Below are positions 25,965 to 34,759 of a DNA stretch of 64,000 nucleotides, in pieces. Location of the stretch: positions 147,427-211,426 of the forward strand of contig CAUQBH010000002.1 of the NCBI GenBank assembly GCA_963516675.1, written 5' to 3'. Every line of letters starts with the position of its first letter. Within the stretch, counting starts at the first letter, position 1. The translations under genes and the position numbers were made by a program. The notes under the pieces are model-generated. The model did no database searches, was not told the origin of the DNA, and saw nothing but the letters and a program-made list of their open reading frames with translations. The stretch comes from JABCPE02 sp963516675. Its GTDB lineage: Bacteria > Bacteroidota > Bacteroidia > Flavobacteriales > Weeksellaceae.

Positions 25965-27257
25965 ATGGGATTTATTTCATTCATCGAAGCAAGACAGATT
26001 TTAGACTCTCGTGGTAATCCTACTGTGGAGGTAGATGTATTTACAGATAGCGGTGCCATGGGGCGCGCAGCAGTGCCTTCTGGGGCGTCCACTGGGGAAC
26101 ATGAGGCGGTGGAACTTCGTGACGGCGGTGTAGAGTTTTTAGGAAAAGGCGTGGAAAAAGCAGTAGAAAATGTAAGGGAAATCATCGCTCCTGAAATCAT
26201 CGGGCTTCCTGTCACTCAGCAGAATCTTATCGACCAAATCATGATAGAGACTGATGGGACTAAAAATAAAGGAAAACTAGGGGCTAATGCTATTCTTGGG
26301 GTTTCTCTGGCAGTGGCAAGAGCCGCAGCGGCGCACCTTAGAATGCCTCTTTATAAATATGTGGGCGGTGTAAATGCCAATACTCTGCCTGTTCCGATGA
26401 TGAATGTCATCAATGGAGGTTCTCACTCGGATGCTCCTATCGCGTTCCAAGAGTTTATGATTATGCCAGTGAAGGCAGATTCTTTCTCTCATGCTCTTAG
26501 AAAAGGAACGGAAATTTTTCATTATTTGAAATCTATTTTGAAATCTCGCGGACTATCCACAGCAGTGGGTGATGAGGGAGGTTTTGCACCGACTTTCAAG
26601 GGGACGGAAGACGCTCTGGATACTTTGCTCCAAGCGATAGAAAAAGCAGGATACAGACCTGGGGATGATATTATGCTGGCATTGGACTGCGCTTCTTCGG
26701 AGTTTTATAAAGATGGAGTTTATGATTATAGAAAATTCGAGGGCGAAGGCGGAGCTTACCGTACGAGAGAAGAGCAGGTTTCTTACTTGGCTGAACTGAC
26801 ACAGAAATACCCGATTATTTCCATCGAAGACGGAATGCAGGAAGATGACTGGGAAGGCTGGAAGCTATTGACAGACAAGATAGGCGACAGAGTGCAGCTG
26901 GTAGGAGACGACCTTTTTGTGACGAATGTAGAGCGACTTTCACAAGGAATAAAGCAGGGAGTAGCCAACTCTATTTTGGTGAAAGTAAACCAAATCGGTT
27001 CTCTTTCTGAAACGATGGCTGCCGTGCAGATGGCTCAGCATAACAAATATACTTCGGTAATGTCCCACCGCTCAGGAGAAACGGAGGACTCTACCATAGC
27101 AGACCTTGCTGTAGCGATGAACTGCGGACAAATCAAAACAGGTTCGGCTTCGCGTTCAGACAGAATGGCGAAATACAACCAGTTACTAAGAATAGAAGAA
27201 GCTCTTGGCGAAACGGCTATTTTCCCAGGGATGGATGCCTTTAAAATCAAGAGATAA
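25965..27257 (+). CDS. eno: enolase
   Basis: Glycolytic enzyme interconverting 2-phosphoglycerate and phosphoenolpyruvate. The length (430 aa) is normal. Visible signatures: N-terminal ARQILDSRGNPTVEVDV, the SGASTGEHEAVELRD loop, metal-ligand segments (ALDCASSEF, SIEDGM, GDDLFVTN), the catalytic lysine K340 in ILVKVNQIGSLSET, and the SHRSGETED loop. It has its own TAnnTTTG promoter. A small TM2-domain gene follows after 10 nt and is likely co-transcribed. Confidence 0.99.
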   Translation: MGFISFIEARQILDSRGNPTVEVDVFTDSGAMGRAAVPSGASTGEHEAVELRDGGVEFLGKGVEKAVENVREIIAPEIIGLPVTQQNLIDQIMIETDGTKNKGKLGANAILGVSLAVARAAAAHLRMPLYKYVGGVNANTLPVPMMNVINGGSHSDAPIAFQEFMIMPVKADSFSHALRKGTEIFHYLKSILKSRGLSTAVGDEGGFAPTFKGTEDALDTLLQAIEKAGYRPGDDIMLALDCASSEFYKDGVYDYRKFEGEGGAYRTREEQVSYLAELTQKYPIISIEDGMQEDDWEGWKLLTDKIGDRVQLVGDDLFVTNVERLSQGIKQGVANSILVKVNQIGSLSETMAAVQMAQHNKYTSVMSHRSGETEDSTIADLAVAMNCGQIKTGSASRSDRMAKYNQLLRIEEALGETAIFPGMDAFKIKR

Positions 27258-27267
27258 AATTAAATTC

Positions 27268-27546
27268 ATGAATAAAATGGAAAATCAAAATTTTCAAAAT
27301 CCTTCGCCTATTTACCGAGATAATAAAAAAGTCTTAGCAGGAGTTTTAGCTATCATGTTAGGAAGTTTTGGTATACATAAATTTATTTTAGGATACACCA
27401 AAGAGGGAGTTCTTCAAATATTAATGAGTTTTTTCTCGTGTGGATTAGCGAGTGTTATTCCTTTTGTAGAAGGGATAATTTATCTTACAAAATCTGATGA
27501 GGAATTTTACCAAATTTATCAAGTAGGAAGAAGGCCTTGGTTTTAA
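27268..27546 (+). CDS. TM2-domain membrane protein
   Basis: Small inner-membrane protein of 92 residues carrying a TM2 domain: two transmembrane helices (about 22-42 and 47-70) with the conserved LGSFGIHKFILGYTKEGVLQI pattern in the first helix and turn, ending in an acidic tail. I use the ATG at 27268; the frame is open further upstream into the end of eno, but that overlap would be long. It follows eno by 10 nt. The biochemical role of TM2 proteins is not established; here it is probably just co-transcribed with eno. Confidence 0.85.
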   Translation: MNKMENQNFQNPSPIYRDNKKVLAGVLAIMLGSFGIHKFILGYTKEGVLQILMSFFSCGLASVIPFVEGIIYLTKSDEEFYQIYQVGRRPWF

Positions 27547-27613
27547 GATGATAATCCAAAATATATAAAGGATTTCTTTGTGGATTGGATGCTTTTTTAA
27601 AAAATAAAAGATA

Positions 27614-28192
27614 ATGAAAAGAAGATTAGTATTATTTCTGATGCTCATGGTTCAGTTTTTCATGGCGCAGAACAAAGTGGAGGATTATCTTCATTTAGGA
27701 GATAAATATAGATTTGATAATAAAGATTATAAATTGGTATGGAGTTCCCATCCAGCGAGTAATTTCTACAAGCAGGAGTATATTTTACCAAATGAAAATG
27801 TAGAAAAATACACAAGGATGATTATGATTGATTTCTTGGAAGGAGATTTGACACCAAAGGATGCGATAAGTAATTTTGTCAATAATTTGGAGAATAGCAA
27901 AAAGCAAAATCCTATTATAAATTATCAAATGTATGAAAGAGAGGATGAGTATATGCTTGATTTTATAATAAGTAAAAACTCTCAGGATGGAAAGGATGTT
28001 CTTATTTTAGAAAGAAATGTTTATCGATATTTTAGGATAAACACACCGAAGAGAAAGGGTATTTTGCTTTTCGGCGTTAGTGACAGAGCATACACTAAAA
28101 AAGAGATGGATAATATGTTTTCTGTCTTGAAAAATAAAAAACTTGATTTAGTAAATAAAGTAATCCAAATAGAAGTTCCTAAAATAAAATAA
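27614..28192 (+). CDS. hypothetical secreted protein
   Basis: Unrecognised 192-residue protein. The N-terminus MKRRLVLFLMLMVQFFMAQ is a Sec signal peptide with the common Bacteroidota A-Q cleavage context, so the mature protein is periplasmic or exported. The mature part is mixed alpha/beta, with a central helix (KDAISNFVNNLENSKKQNP) followed by beta-rich hydrophobic segments (VLILERNVYRYFR, GILLFGVSDRAY). No lipobox, catalytic motif or repeats are seen. It lies 67 nt after the TM2 gene; no clear promoter was found between them. Confidence 0.75.
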   Translation: MKRRLVLFLMLMVQFFMAQNKVEDYLHLGDKYRFDNKDYKLVWSSHPASNFYKQEYILPNENVEKYTRMIMIDFLEGDLTPKDAISNFVNNLENSKKQNPIINYQMYEREDEYMLDFIISKNSQDGKDVLILERNVYRYFRINTPKRKGILLFGVSDRAYTKKEMDNMFSVLKNKKLDLVNKVIQIEVPKIK

Positions 28193-28244
28193 TTTTTAAG
28201 GAAGGATAGATAACAAGTCTTTTCTTAACATTACAGCAAAAATT

Positions 28245-29159
28245 ATGAGATTAAATATTAATAACGAAACAGGAAGATTAAAATCTGTAGTTCTTGGTCA
28301 GCCAGTATCTATGGGGGCAGATCCTACTCTGGAGGAAAGCTATGATGCGAAATCATACCACACCATCCAGCAGGGCGTCTACCCAAAGGAAGGGGATATC
28401 ATCAATGAAATGACTGAGTTTGAGAAAGTTCTCAAGAAATATGATGTGGAGGTCATTCGTCCAGATATTATCAAAGATTACAACCAGGTATTCGCGCGAG
28501 ATGTGGCGTTTGTCATAGAAGATAAGATGATATTATCTAACCTTATTCCAGACAGAGCCGATGAACAGGAGGCTTACTCCAAAATATTCGAACAAGTGGA
28601 GTGGCGTAAAATCATCAACCTGCCAGACACAGCCCACATAGAAGGGGGAGATGTGATAGTATGGAATGATTTTCTATTCATAGGAACTTGTTTTAGTGAG
28701 GATTATAGAAATTTCAAAACGGCGAGAACTAACGAATACGCCATAGAAATTCTTAAAGAATATTTCCCTAAAAAAAGAATAATAGACCTAGAACTAAAAA
28801 AGAATGACACTGTTCCGTATGAAGGTATTTTGCATCTGGATTGTACATTTAATCCCGTAGGAAAGGACAAATGTATCATCTACAAAGATGGATTCGTGGA
28901 TGAGAGTGATTACAGACTGATTTTGGATATTTTTGGGGAAGAAAATTGTTTCCATGTTACCAAAGAAGAAATGTTTGAAATGAATCCTAATATTTTTTCG
29001 ATTTCGCCAGAAGTAGTCGTTTCGGATGCCGCTTTCACAAGGATGAACAGACATTTACAAGATGTTTGGAATATTAAAGTAGAAGAAATTCCTTATCGCG
29101 AGATATCCAAAATGGGAGGGCTTTTGAGATGCTCCACTATGCCGCTGGTAAGGGAATAA
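28245..29159 (+). CDS. arginine deiminase/dimethylargininase-family hydrolase
   Basis: Guanidino-group-modifying enzyme of the amidinotransferase/ADI superfamily, 304 residues with a five-bladed propeller fold expected. Active-site elements appear in order: VFARDVAFV, HIEGGDVIV, the histidine in ILHLDCTFNPV, and the nucleophilic cysteine near the C-terminus in GGLLRCSTMPLVRE. The members in Bacteroidota are variously annotated as arginine deiminase-related or dimethylargininase; the substrate (arginine, methylarginine or agmatine-like) cannot be fixed from sequence alone. It is paired with a CtlX-like gene 13 nt downstream, suggesting a short arginine/citrulline catabolic unit. Confidence 0.85.
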   Translation: MRLNINNETGRLKSVVLGQPVSMGADPTLEESYDAKSYHTIQQGVYPKEGDIINEMTEFEKVLKKYDVEVIRPDIIKDYNQVFARDVAFVIEDKMILSNLIPDRADEQEAYSKIFEQVEWRKIINLPDTAHIEGGDVIVWNDFLFIGTCFSEDYRNFKTARTNEYAIEILKEYFPKKRIIDLELKKNDTVPYEGILHLDCTFNPVGKDKCIIYKDGFVDESDYRLILDIFGEENCFHVTKEEMFEMNPNIFSISPEVVVSDAAFTRMNRHLQDVWNIKVEEIPYREISKMGGLLRCSTMPLVRE

Positions 29160-29172
29160 AAAAATAGAGAAA

Positions 29173-30096
29173 ATGCAGACAACCAACACCGTTCTTATGA
29201 TAGAGCCTGTGGCGTTTGGCTATAATGCCCAGACTGCCGAGAACAACTATTTCCAAATAAACTCCGAGAACGAAAACACTCAGCTGAAAGCCTTGGCTGA
29301 GTTTAATGCTTTTGCGGAAAAACTTCGTTCCCACGGAATCAATGTTATCGTGGTTAAAGACACTCTGGAACCACATACGCCAGATTCTATTTTTCCAAAT
29401 AACTGGGTGAGTTTCAGCCCAGAGGGAAGGGTAGTTCTTTATCCTATGTTCGCACCGAACCGAAGAGACGAACGCCGAATGGACATCATAGAAAAGCTGA
29501 AAAAAGAGGGTTTTGAGGTGAAAGAAATCGTGGATTTTACCCAGCACGAAAAGGAAAATAAGTTTTTGGAAGGAACGGGAAGCATCATCTTTGACCAAGA
29601 TAATAAGATAGCATACGGCTCGGTTTCTGTTCGGCTGGATGAGAATTTGTTCCGTGAATTTTGCGCGAAAATTGGTTTTAAACCTGTTGTTTTTCATTCG
29701 TATCAGACCATAGACCACCAGCGTATGCCTATCTATCATACTAATGTGATGATGTGTCTGGCAGACCAGTTTGCGGTGATTTGTCTCGATTGTATAGATG
29801 ATGAAATGGAGCGAAAACAGGTGGAGGAAACGATAGAGAAAACAGGAAAAGAAATCATAGCCATCACCGAAGAGCAGATGCATAATTTTGCGGGAAATAT
29901 GCTCCAGCTGCATAACGACAAAGGAGATAAGTTTCTGATAATGAGCCAGACGGCATACAGCTCACTCACGCAGGAGCAGATAAAAAATATTGAAAAATAT
30001 AGCCAAATCATCTCTTCTGATTTGAGGACAATAGAAATCAACGGTGGCGGCGGTGCCAGATGTATGCTTGCGGAAGTGTTTTTACCAAAGAAATAG
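29173..30096 (+). CDS. ctlX: CtlX-family citrulline hydrolase (ADI superfamily)
   Basis: A second guanidino/ureido hydrolase of the same superfamily as its neighbour, but a different family. The 307-residue protein starts TNTVLMIEPVAFGYNAQTA, with active-site segments SIFPNNWVSF, EGTGSIIFD, the histidine in IYHTNVMMCLADQF, and the catalytic cysteine in NGGGGARCMLAEVFL. Proteins of this type are called citrulline-utilisation hydrolase CtlX. Together with the upstream deiminase-like enzyme it could take arginine via citrulline to ornithine; that route is inference from family names. It begins 13 nt after its neighbour and lies 18 nt before the DUF4253 gene. Confidence 0.85.
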   Translation: MQTTNTVLMIEPVAFGYNAQTAENNYFQINSENENTQLKALAEFNAFAEKLRSHGINVIVVKDTLEPHTPDSIFPNNWVSFSPEGRVVLYPMFAPNRRDERRMDIIEKLKKEGFEVKEIVDFTQHEKENKFLEGTGSIIFDQDNKIAYGSVSVRLDENLFREFCAKIGFKPVVFHSYQTIDHQRMPIYHTNVMMCLADQFAVICLDCIDDEMERKQVEETIEKTGKEIIAITEEQMHNFAGNMLQLHNDKGDKFLIMSQTAYSSLTQEQIKNIEKYSQIISSDLRTIEINGGGGARCMLAEVFLPKK

Positions 30097-30114
30097 CAGA
30101 AAAAAGTTTTAGTC

Positions 30115-30870
30115 ATGACAGAAAACATCAAAAAGTTACAAGAGTTATTGGACTGCGAGGTCATTCCAGTTGCCCAAAATACAGACCCAAGACAATTGGT
30201 AGAAACTTATCTAAATCTTTGGAAGGAAGGCAAAGAGCAGAAATTCACGCCCGTGATAGTGACGGCGGATGATATATTGCTTGAAAAATTTGAAATAGAT
30301 TTGGAGGATTTGGACTTACCTTTTACAAAGGAAGGCATGAAGACTTATCGCGAAAAAATCCTTGCCGAAGCGCAGAAACTAAACGGAGCTGACTTCTATA
30401 AAGAAGAGAAAAAAGAATTTTTGGGAGAGGTTTCTGTTGATGAAATTCAGTGGGAAGTGCCAGAGGGTGAAGAGCTGATGTTTAGTGCTTATTTGGATAT
30501 TGACTATGATGATGAGAGCAAAAGTACGATAAAAAAAGATGTAGTCATCGTAAAACTTCCGGCAGAAAAATCCTATGAAGCCTTTGCGTGGCTGCCGATG
30601 GGTGGGTTTAATGACTGTCCGCTTCCAGCCGAAATGACCGCGATGGCAAAATATTGGCAAGAAAAACACGGAGCAGAATTGGCGACAATCACCTATGACA
30701 CAGCTGAGTTTTACCTAAATCAGCCAGTTTCTGATAAAGAAGTCTTGGTGGAGCTTGCCATAGAGCAGTATCTTTTTGATGTGGATATCGTGGAGCAGGG
30801 CGTGGGCGATGTGGAATCCCTCGTGGAGACGCTTTATCAAAACAAGCAGTGGTATTTTTGGTGGGATTAA
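30115..30870 (+). CDS. DUF4253-domain protein
   Basis: Soluble 251-residue protein. The C-terminal half has the DUF4253 signature: FAWLPMGGFNDCPLPAEM, the AKYWQEKHGAELATITYDTAEF segment, a P-V loop, and an ending of E-Q-Y followed by W-rich NKQWYFWWD. The N-terminal half (about residues 1-110) is variable and acidic, with alternating helices. No catalytic function is assigned to this family; members are sometimes found near immunity-type genes, which is only suggestive here. It begins 18 nt after ctlX and is followed by a hairpin that resembles a terminator. Confidence 0.8.
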   Translation: MTENIKKLQELLDCEVIPVAQNTDPRQLVETYLNLWKEGKEQKFTPVIVTADDILLEKFEIDLEDLDLPFTKEGMKTYREKILAEAQKLNGADFYKEEKKEFLGEVSVDEIQWEVPEGEELMFSAYLDIDYDDESKSTIKKDVVIVKLPAEKSYEAFAWLPMGGFNDCPLPAEMTAMAKYWQEKHGAELATITYDTAEFYLNQPVSDKEVLVELAIEQYLFDVDIVEQGVGDVESLVETLYQNKQWYFWWD

Positions 30871-30903
30871 ACTAAAAATGGGAAATATGTAATATCATAA
30901 AAG

Positions 30904-30947
30904 TGTTGGGTTTTATTCATATAAAATCCAACATTTTGATAAATAGG
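30904..30947 (+). repeat. intergenic repeat copy A with 13-bp hairpin
   Basis: TGTTGG-G-TTTTAT, loop TCAT, ATAAAA-T-CCAACA: a 13-bp stem with one G-U pair, followed by TTTTG, so it can act as a terminator for the DUF4253 gene. The last 26 nt (30922-30947) recur exactly at 31445-31470 in the next intergenic gap. Confidence 0.75.
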
Positions 30948-30972
30948 ATATAAAGTATAAAACTATAATATA

Positions 30973-31407
30973 ATGAGAAGAAAAATAAATAAACTACAAA
31001 TAATGCTAATTTGCTTTTTCCTCATTGGCTGCACCACACAAAAACCGATTTCAGAGATTATTTACTTTTTACCTTCTTCTGTAAATGAAAAACTTAGTGA
31101 AGAAATTAAGAGAAGGGAAAAAGAAGTATATTTAGTATTAGACAAAGGAAATGAAGGAACTTATGTTATTTATATGAATAATAAGAATGTATCGGCAGAA
31201 AAATTCTGGGTAGAAAATAGCAACAGAAAGGTTTATTTAGAAGGGAAGTTAGTTCCTCTCTATTTTTACTCTGATGAATACTTCTCCCATCCACAGGATA
31301 ACATTCTTAAAAAAATAGAAAAAGAGGAAGAAATAAAAAAACTATTGGTAAATAGAGAAAATTCTTTCCAGATAAAGTTTGACCTTGCTGGACAAATAGT
31401 AGAATAA
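30973..31407 (+). CDS. hypothetical small lipoprotein
   Basis: Unrecognised 144-residue protein with a lipoprotein signal peptide (lipobox LIGC; the cysteine is about residue 20 after RKINKLQIMLICFFLIG). The mature part begins TTQKPISEIIYFLPSS and is Lys/Glu-rich with short beta segments; no domain is recognised. It sits between two copies of a 26-nt intergenic repeat, 25 nt after the first. Function and partner are unknown. Strong AT bias and small size resemble the neighbouring 105-residue membrane protein. Confidence 0.65.
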   Translation: MRRKINKLQIMLICFFLIGCTTQKPISEIIYFLPSSVNEKLSEEIKRREKEVYLVLDKGNEGTYVIYMNNKNVSAEKFWVENSNRKVYLEGKLVPLYFYSDEYFSHPQDNILKKIEKEEEIKKLLVNRENSFQIKFDLAGQIVE

Positions 31408-31429
31408 GCAGGTAATGTTTTAGATGTGC

Positions 31430-31470
31430 TTGGTTTAATATGAGTAAAATCCAACATTTTGATAAATAGG
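31430..31470 (+). repeat. intergenic repeat copy B
   Basis: The 26 nt at 31445-31470 are identical to 30922-30947, and the match resumes as ATAAAG just after. The left arm (TTGGTTTA) is degenerate, so the hairpin is weaker than in copy A. It precedes the 105-residue gene just as copy A precedes the lipoprotein gene. Confidence 0.7.
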
Positions 31471-31500
31471 GAATAAAGCAAATTATTCAAATAAAAAATA

Positions 31501-31818
31501 ATGAAAAAGAAGAAAACAATTATAAAGAGAATTATAGTTATATTACTTCTAATATTTCTTGTGTATTTAGAGAGAAATGTTCTAATATATAGACCTCTCC
31601 TAGAATTCTTTCCTAGAAAAACAATTAAAGGAGTTGTTATTCCTGAAAAGAAATATTACAAAGGTTCACAATTTACAGGATTTTTCTCTTACTATTATCA
31701 ATTCAAAATAAATGGAGAATCATATAAAAACCCAACTTATGATAGCCTTTATAATGTTGGAGATAGCGTTTTGATAGAATATAATAAATATTTCCCTCTA
31801 ATGAACAGAATAAAATAA
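31501..31818 (+). CDS. hypothetical membrane protein, 105 aa
   Basis: Unrecognised. One strong N-terminal membrane segment (IIVILLLIFLVYLE, about residues 11-25) after a basic cytoplasmic start (KKKKTIIKR), so it is a single-pass inner-membrane protein with the C-terminus outside. The exported part is Tyr- and Lys-rich (GSQFTGFFSYYYQFKINGESY) and beta-rich, ending with GDSVLIEYNKYFP. This resembles small DUF3592-like outward domains only loosely. It lies after copy B of the intergenic repeat and before a strong bidirectional terminator shared with aroQ. Confidence 0.6.
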   Translation: MKKKKTIIKRIIVILLLIFLVYLERNVLIYRPLLEFFPRKTIKGVVIPEKKYYKGSQFTGFFSYYYQFKINGESYKNPTYDSLYNVGDSVLIEYNKYFPLMNRIK

Positions 31819-31853
31819 CGGGTAATATTCCAAATATATTTTTCACTCACAAT

Positions 31854-31890
31854 AAAAAAATCTCCTTATCATTTTGATAAGGAGATTTTA
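31854..31890. terminator. bidirectional terminator between the 105-aa gene and aroQ
   Basis: AAAAAA-TCTCCTTATC, loop ATTTT, GATAAGGAGA-TTTTA: a perfect 10-bp stem with flanking A- and T-tracts, serving the plus-strand small genes and the minus-strand lon-aroQ pair. Confidence 0.9.
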
Positions 31891-31905
31891 GTTAAATTAA
31901 AAACT

Positions 31906-32313
31906 TTATTTCAAACTTAAAATAGCCAGTCGGTAACCATCTAGCCCAAATCCAGAGATGACACCGCTGCAATGAGCCGCAGTTACCGATTTTTGCCTAA
32001 ATTCTTCTCTTGCATAGATGTTGCTGATATGGACTTCTATTTTTGGTTTTTGAATGTTTCTGAGACAATCCGCAATCGCATAGGAGTAATGAGTATAAGC
32101 AGCAGGATTGATGATAAGAGCTTCGTAATCATCTTCTTGCAGTCTGTTGATGATTTCTCCTTCTACATTGGACTGGAAAAATAGAATTTCATCTTCGGGA
32201 AATTTTTCCTTTAGATTTTCTAAAAAATCAGCCATAGAAACCGTTCCATAGATTTCAGGTTCACGAGTTCCGAGGAGGTTCAGGTTAGGGCCATTGACGA
32301 TTAGAATTTTCAT
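31906..32313 (-). CDS. aroQ: 3-dehydroquinate dehydratase, type II
   Basis: Shikimate-pathway enzyme that dehydrates 3-dehydroquinate. The type II signature NGPNLNLLGTREPEIYG is at the N-terminus (residues 7-23), with the catalytic Tyr22 in it; the catalytic histidine is in EVHISNIYAREEFR, and AAYTHYSYAI and FGLDGYRLAI follow the family. At 135 residues it is slightly shorter than the usual 140-150 but complete. It follows lon by 4 nt and is probably co-transcribed with it, ending at a bidirectional terminator. Confidence 0.96.
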   Translation of the reverse strand: MKILIVNGPNLNLLGTREPEIYGTVSMADFLENLKEKFPEDEILFFQSNVEGEIINRLQEDDYEALIINPAAYTHYSYAIADCLRNIQKPKIEVHISNIYAREEFRQKSVTAAHCSGVISGFGLDGYRLAILSLK

Positions 32314-32317
32314 ACCT

Positions 32318-34720
32318 TTATTTTTTTTCTAAAGCTAAATCTACTACTTCTTTCATCGTTTTCACATAATGGATTTTCAAATCCTTGAAATAATCTCCCT
32401 TGATGTCTTCCACATCTTTTCTGTTTTCCTCGCAGAGAATTACTTCTTTCACGCCTGAGCGAACCGCTGCTAAGAGTTTTTCCTTAATTCCTCCTACAGG
32501 AAGCACTTTTCCTCTCAGGGTGATTTCGCCTGTCATCGCTAGATGAGGTCTTACTTTTCGGTTGGTATAGCTGGATACCATGGAGGTAAGCATCGCGATT
32601 CCCGCAGAAGGGCCGTCTTTCGGTGTAGCACCTTCTGGGACATGGATATGGATGTTTTTGCTTTCTAAATCCTCCGCGTCTATTCCCAGTTCCTTGTGTT
32701 TTGCTTTGATGTATTCCAAGGCCAAAGTAGCACTTTCTTTCATCACCGCTCCTAGATTTCCTGTCATGCTGAGAGTTCCTTTCCCATTGGATAAAATACT
32801 CTCAATGAACAAAATATCTCCTCCCACACTTGTCCAAGCCAGACCTGTCACTACGCCTGTTTCATTGGTAGTTTCAGAAACAGCTTTGTTCATAGGAACG
32901 CCTAAAATTTCATCAATTTTTTTGATGCTGATTTTAGGGTCGTACTCTTTATTCATCGTGATTTGTAGAGCCACCCAGCGGGCAATAGCTGCCAAGTTTT
33001 TCTCTAATCTTCTCACGCCGCTTTCCCTTGTATGGGCTTCTATGATGTGTTTTAGTTCTTTTGAACCTAATTTTAATTCTTGCGCAGACAGCCCGTGTTC
33101 GTGGATTTGTTTTTTCAGCAGGTGTCTTTTAGCGATTTCTACTTTTTCCTCCAAAGTATATCCCGAAAGATTGATGATTTCCATTCGGTCAAGCAGTGCC
33201 CTTTGGATGGTAGAAAGGCTGTTCGCTGTGGCGATGAACATTACCTTTGATAAGTCATAGCCTATTTCTAAATAATTATCGTAAAAATTGTTATTCTGTT
33301 CAGGGTCAAGGACTTCCAACAGGGCAGAAGATGGGTCTCCGTGAGTTCCCGTGCCGAGCTTGTCTATCTCATCCAAAACGATGACAGGATTAGATGTTCC
33401 AGCCTTTTTGATGGATTGGAGAATACGCCCAGCCATGGCACCAATGTAGGTTTTTCTGTGTCCTCGTATCTCGCTCTCGTCGTGCAGACCGCCCAAAGAA
33501 AGGCGAATGTATTTTCTTCCCAAAGCATCTGCTACTGACTTTCCTAAGGAAGTTTTTCCCACACCAGGAGGCCCTACAAGGCAGAGAATAGGCGATTTCA
33601 TATTGTTTTTAAGTTTCAGAACGGCCATGTGTTCCAAGACTCTTTTCTTGATGTCTTCCAGCCCAAAGTGGTCTCTGTTGAGAACAGCCTCGGCCTTTGG
33701 AAGGTCAAAAGTATCTTTGGTATAATTTTCCCAAGGCAGGTCTGTGAAGAAATCCAGATAATTTCTCTGTACATTATAGTCAGGCGAGTTCGGATTGTGC
33801 CTTTGTAGACGGTTGATTTCCTTATTGAAATGATTTTCTATTTCCTCACTCCATTTTATCTTTTTTGCTTTGGCTTTCAGCTCTTCTATATCATTTTCTG
33901 TGCCTCCGCCCAGCTCTTCCTGAATGGTTTTAATCTGCTGATTTAGAAAATATTCCCTCTGATGTTTGTCTAATTCTTTGGTTGTTTTCTGATGGATTTT
34001 ATTTCTTAATTCCAGTTTTTTGAAATCTTCTTGCAGGAGTTCATAGCATTTTTTTGCACGAATGGAAAGACTTTTTTCTTCCAGCAGTTTTTGTTTATTT
34101 ACTGTTGAAAAATTACCATTCACGCAGATGAAATTCAGCAAATCTTCTGCTCCATCTATGTTTTTAATAGCGAAATTAGCCGTGTTAGGAATGTTCGGGT
34201 CTAGCTCTATTATTTTTATTGCTAAATCTTTGATGTTGTCTATCAGGGCATAAAATTCCTCTTTGTTCTTCGGCGAAGAATCTCTCATTTTCTGTATTTC
34301 CGCTCTGAAAAACGGCTCTGTAGAAATGTAGTTTTTCACACGGAAACGGTGCACACCACGAGTGATGGCGGTGATATTTCCATTAGGAAGTTTGATGATT
34401 TTGATAATCCTTGAAATCGTCCCTATGGAGTTCAAATCACCGATTTTTGGTGTTTCTATATCAGAGTTTTTCTGACAGATGACACCTATGTATTCCTTGT
34501 TATTATAGGCATCTTCCAGCAGTTTTATAGATTTGCCTCTTCCAGCAGTGATGGGAATCACCACATTGGGAAACATCACCATATTTTTCACAGGCAAAAT
34601 GGGAAAAGACTCCTGCTCCTCCTTCGGCTGTTCGTTTTTATCGTGAATTTCTTCGGCTATAACACTGAAACCTTCATCCATAAGACTTTCAAAAGAGATA
34701 TCTTCAAATTCTTCTATCAT
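32318..34720 (-). CDS. lon: ATP-dependent protease Lon
   Basis: Cytoplasmic AAA+ serine protease for misfolded and regulatory proteins. The 800-residue protein has an N-terminal LON substrate-binding domain (LPVKNMVMFPNVVIPI), a coiled-coil region, an AAA+ module with Walker A GPPGVGKTSLGKS, Walker B VIVLDEIDK and sensor residues, and a C-terminal S16 protease domain with the Ser705-Lys748 dyad (TPKDGPSAGIAM and GGIKEKLLAA). The length is normal. aroQ follows by 4 nt. A short inverted repeat, TGACA-AAA-TGTCA, upstream may be an operator; no TAnnTTTG box was found. Confidence 0.98.
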   Translation of the reverse strand: MIEEFEDISFESLMDEGFSVIAEEIHDKNEQPKEEQESFPILPVKNMVMFPNVVIPITAGRGKSIKLLEDAYNNKEYIGVICQKNSDIETPKIGDLNSIGTISRIIKIIKLPNGNITAITRGVHRFRVKNYISTEPFFRAEIQKMRDSSPKNKEEFYALIDNIKDLAIKIIELDPNIPNTANFAIKNIDGAEDLLNFICVNGNFSTVNKQKLLEEKSLSIRAKKCYELLQEDFKKLELRNKIHQKTTKELDKHQREYFLNQQIKTIQEELGGGTENDIEELKAKAKKIKWSEEIENHFNKEINRLQRHNPNSPDYNVQRNYLDFFTDLPWENYTKDTFDLPKAEAVLNRDHFGLEDIKKRVLEHMAVLKLKNNMKSPILCLVGPPGVGKTSLGKSVADALGRKYIRLSLGGLHDESEIRGHRKTYIGAMAGRILQSIKKAGTSNPVIVLDEIDKLGTGTHGDPSSALLEVLDPEQNNNFYDNYLEIGYDLSKVMFIATANSLSTIQRALLDRMEIINLSGYTLEEKVEIAKRHLLKKQIHEHGLSAQELKLGSKELKHIIEAHTRESGVRRLEKNLAAIARWVALQITMNKEYDPKISIKKIDEILGVPMNKAVSETTNETGVVTGLAWTSVGGDILFIESILSNGKGTLSMTGNLGAVMKESATLALEYIKAKHKELGIDAEDLESKNIHIHVPEGATPKDGPSAGIAMLTSMVSSYTNRKVRPHLAMTGEITLRGKVLPVGGIKEKLLAAVRSGVKEVILCEENRKDVEDIKGDYFKDLKIHYVKTMKEVVDLALEKK

Positions 34721-34746
34721 AATTTTATTAAAACTAAAAGATTAAA

Positions 34747-34759
34747 TGACAAAATGTCA
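34747..34759. promoter_or_regulatory. inverted repeat upstream of lon (possible operator)
   Basis: TGACA, AAA, TGTCA: perfect 5-bp arms 26 nt upstream of the lon ATG. No standard -7 box is visible for lon, so it may mark a stress-regulated promoter; this role is inference. Confidence 0.3.

Noticed and set aside
29137..29913. 258-codon open frame on the minus strand under ctlX
   Set aside because: It is antisense to a well-conserved enzyme; composition (His/Phe/Arg-rich) is that of a shadow frame.
30904..30947. Integron attC-like site (GTTGGGT ... ATCCAAC)
   Set aside because: The arms match the core consensus but in the inside-out order, and no integrase is near; a terminator hairpin explains it.
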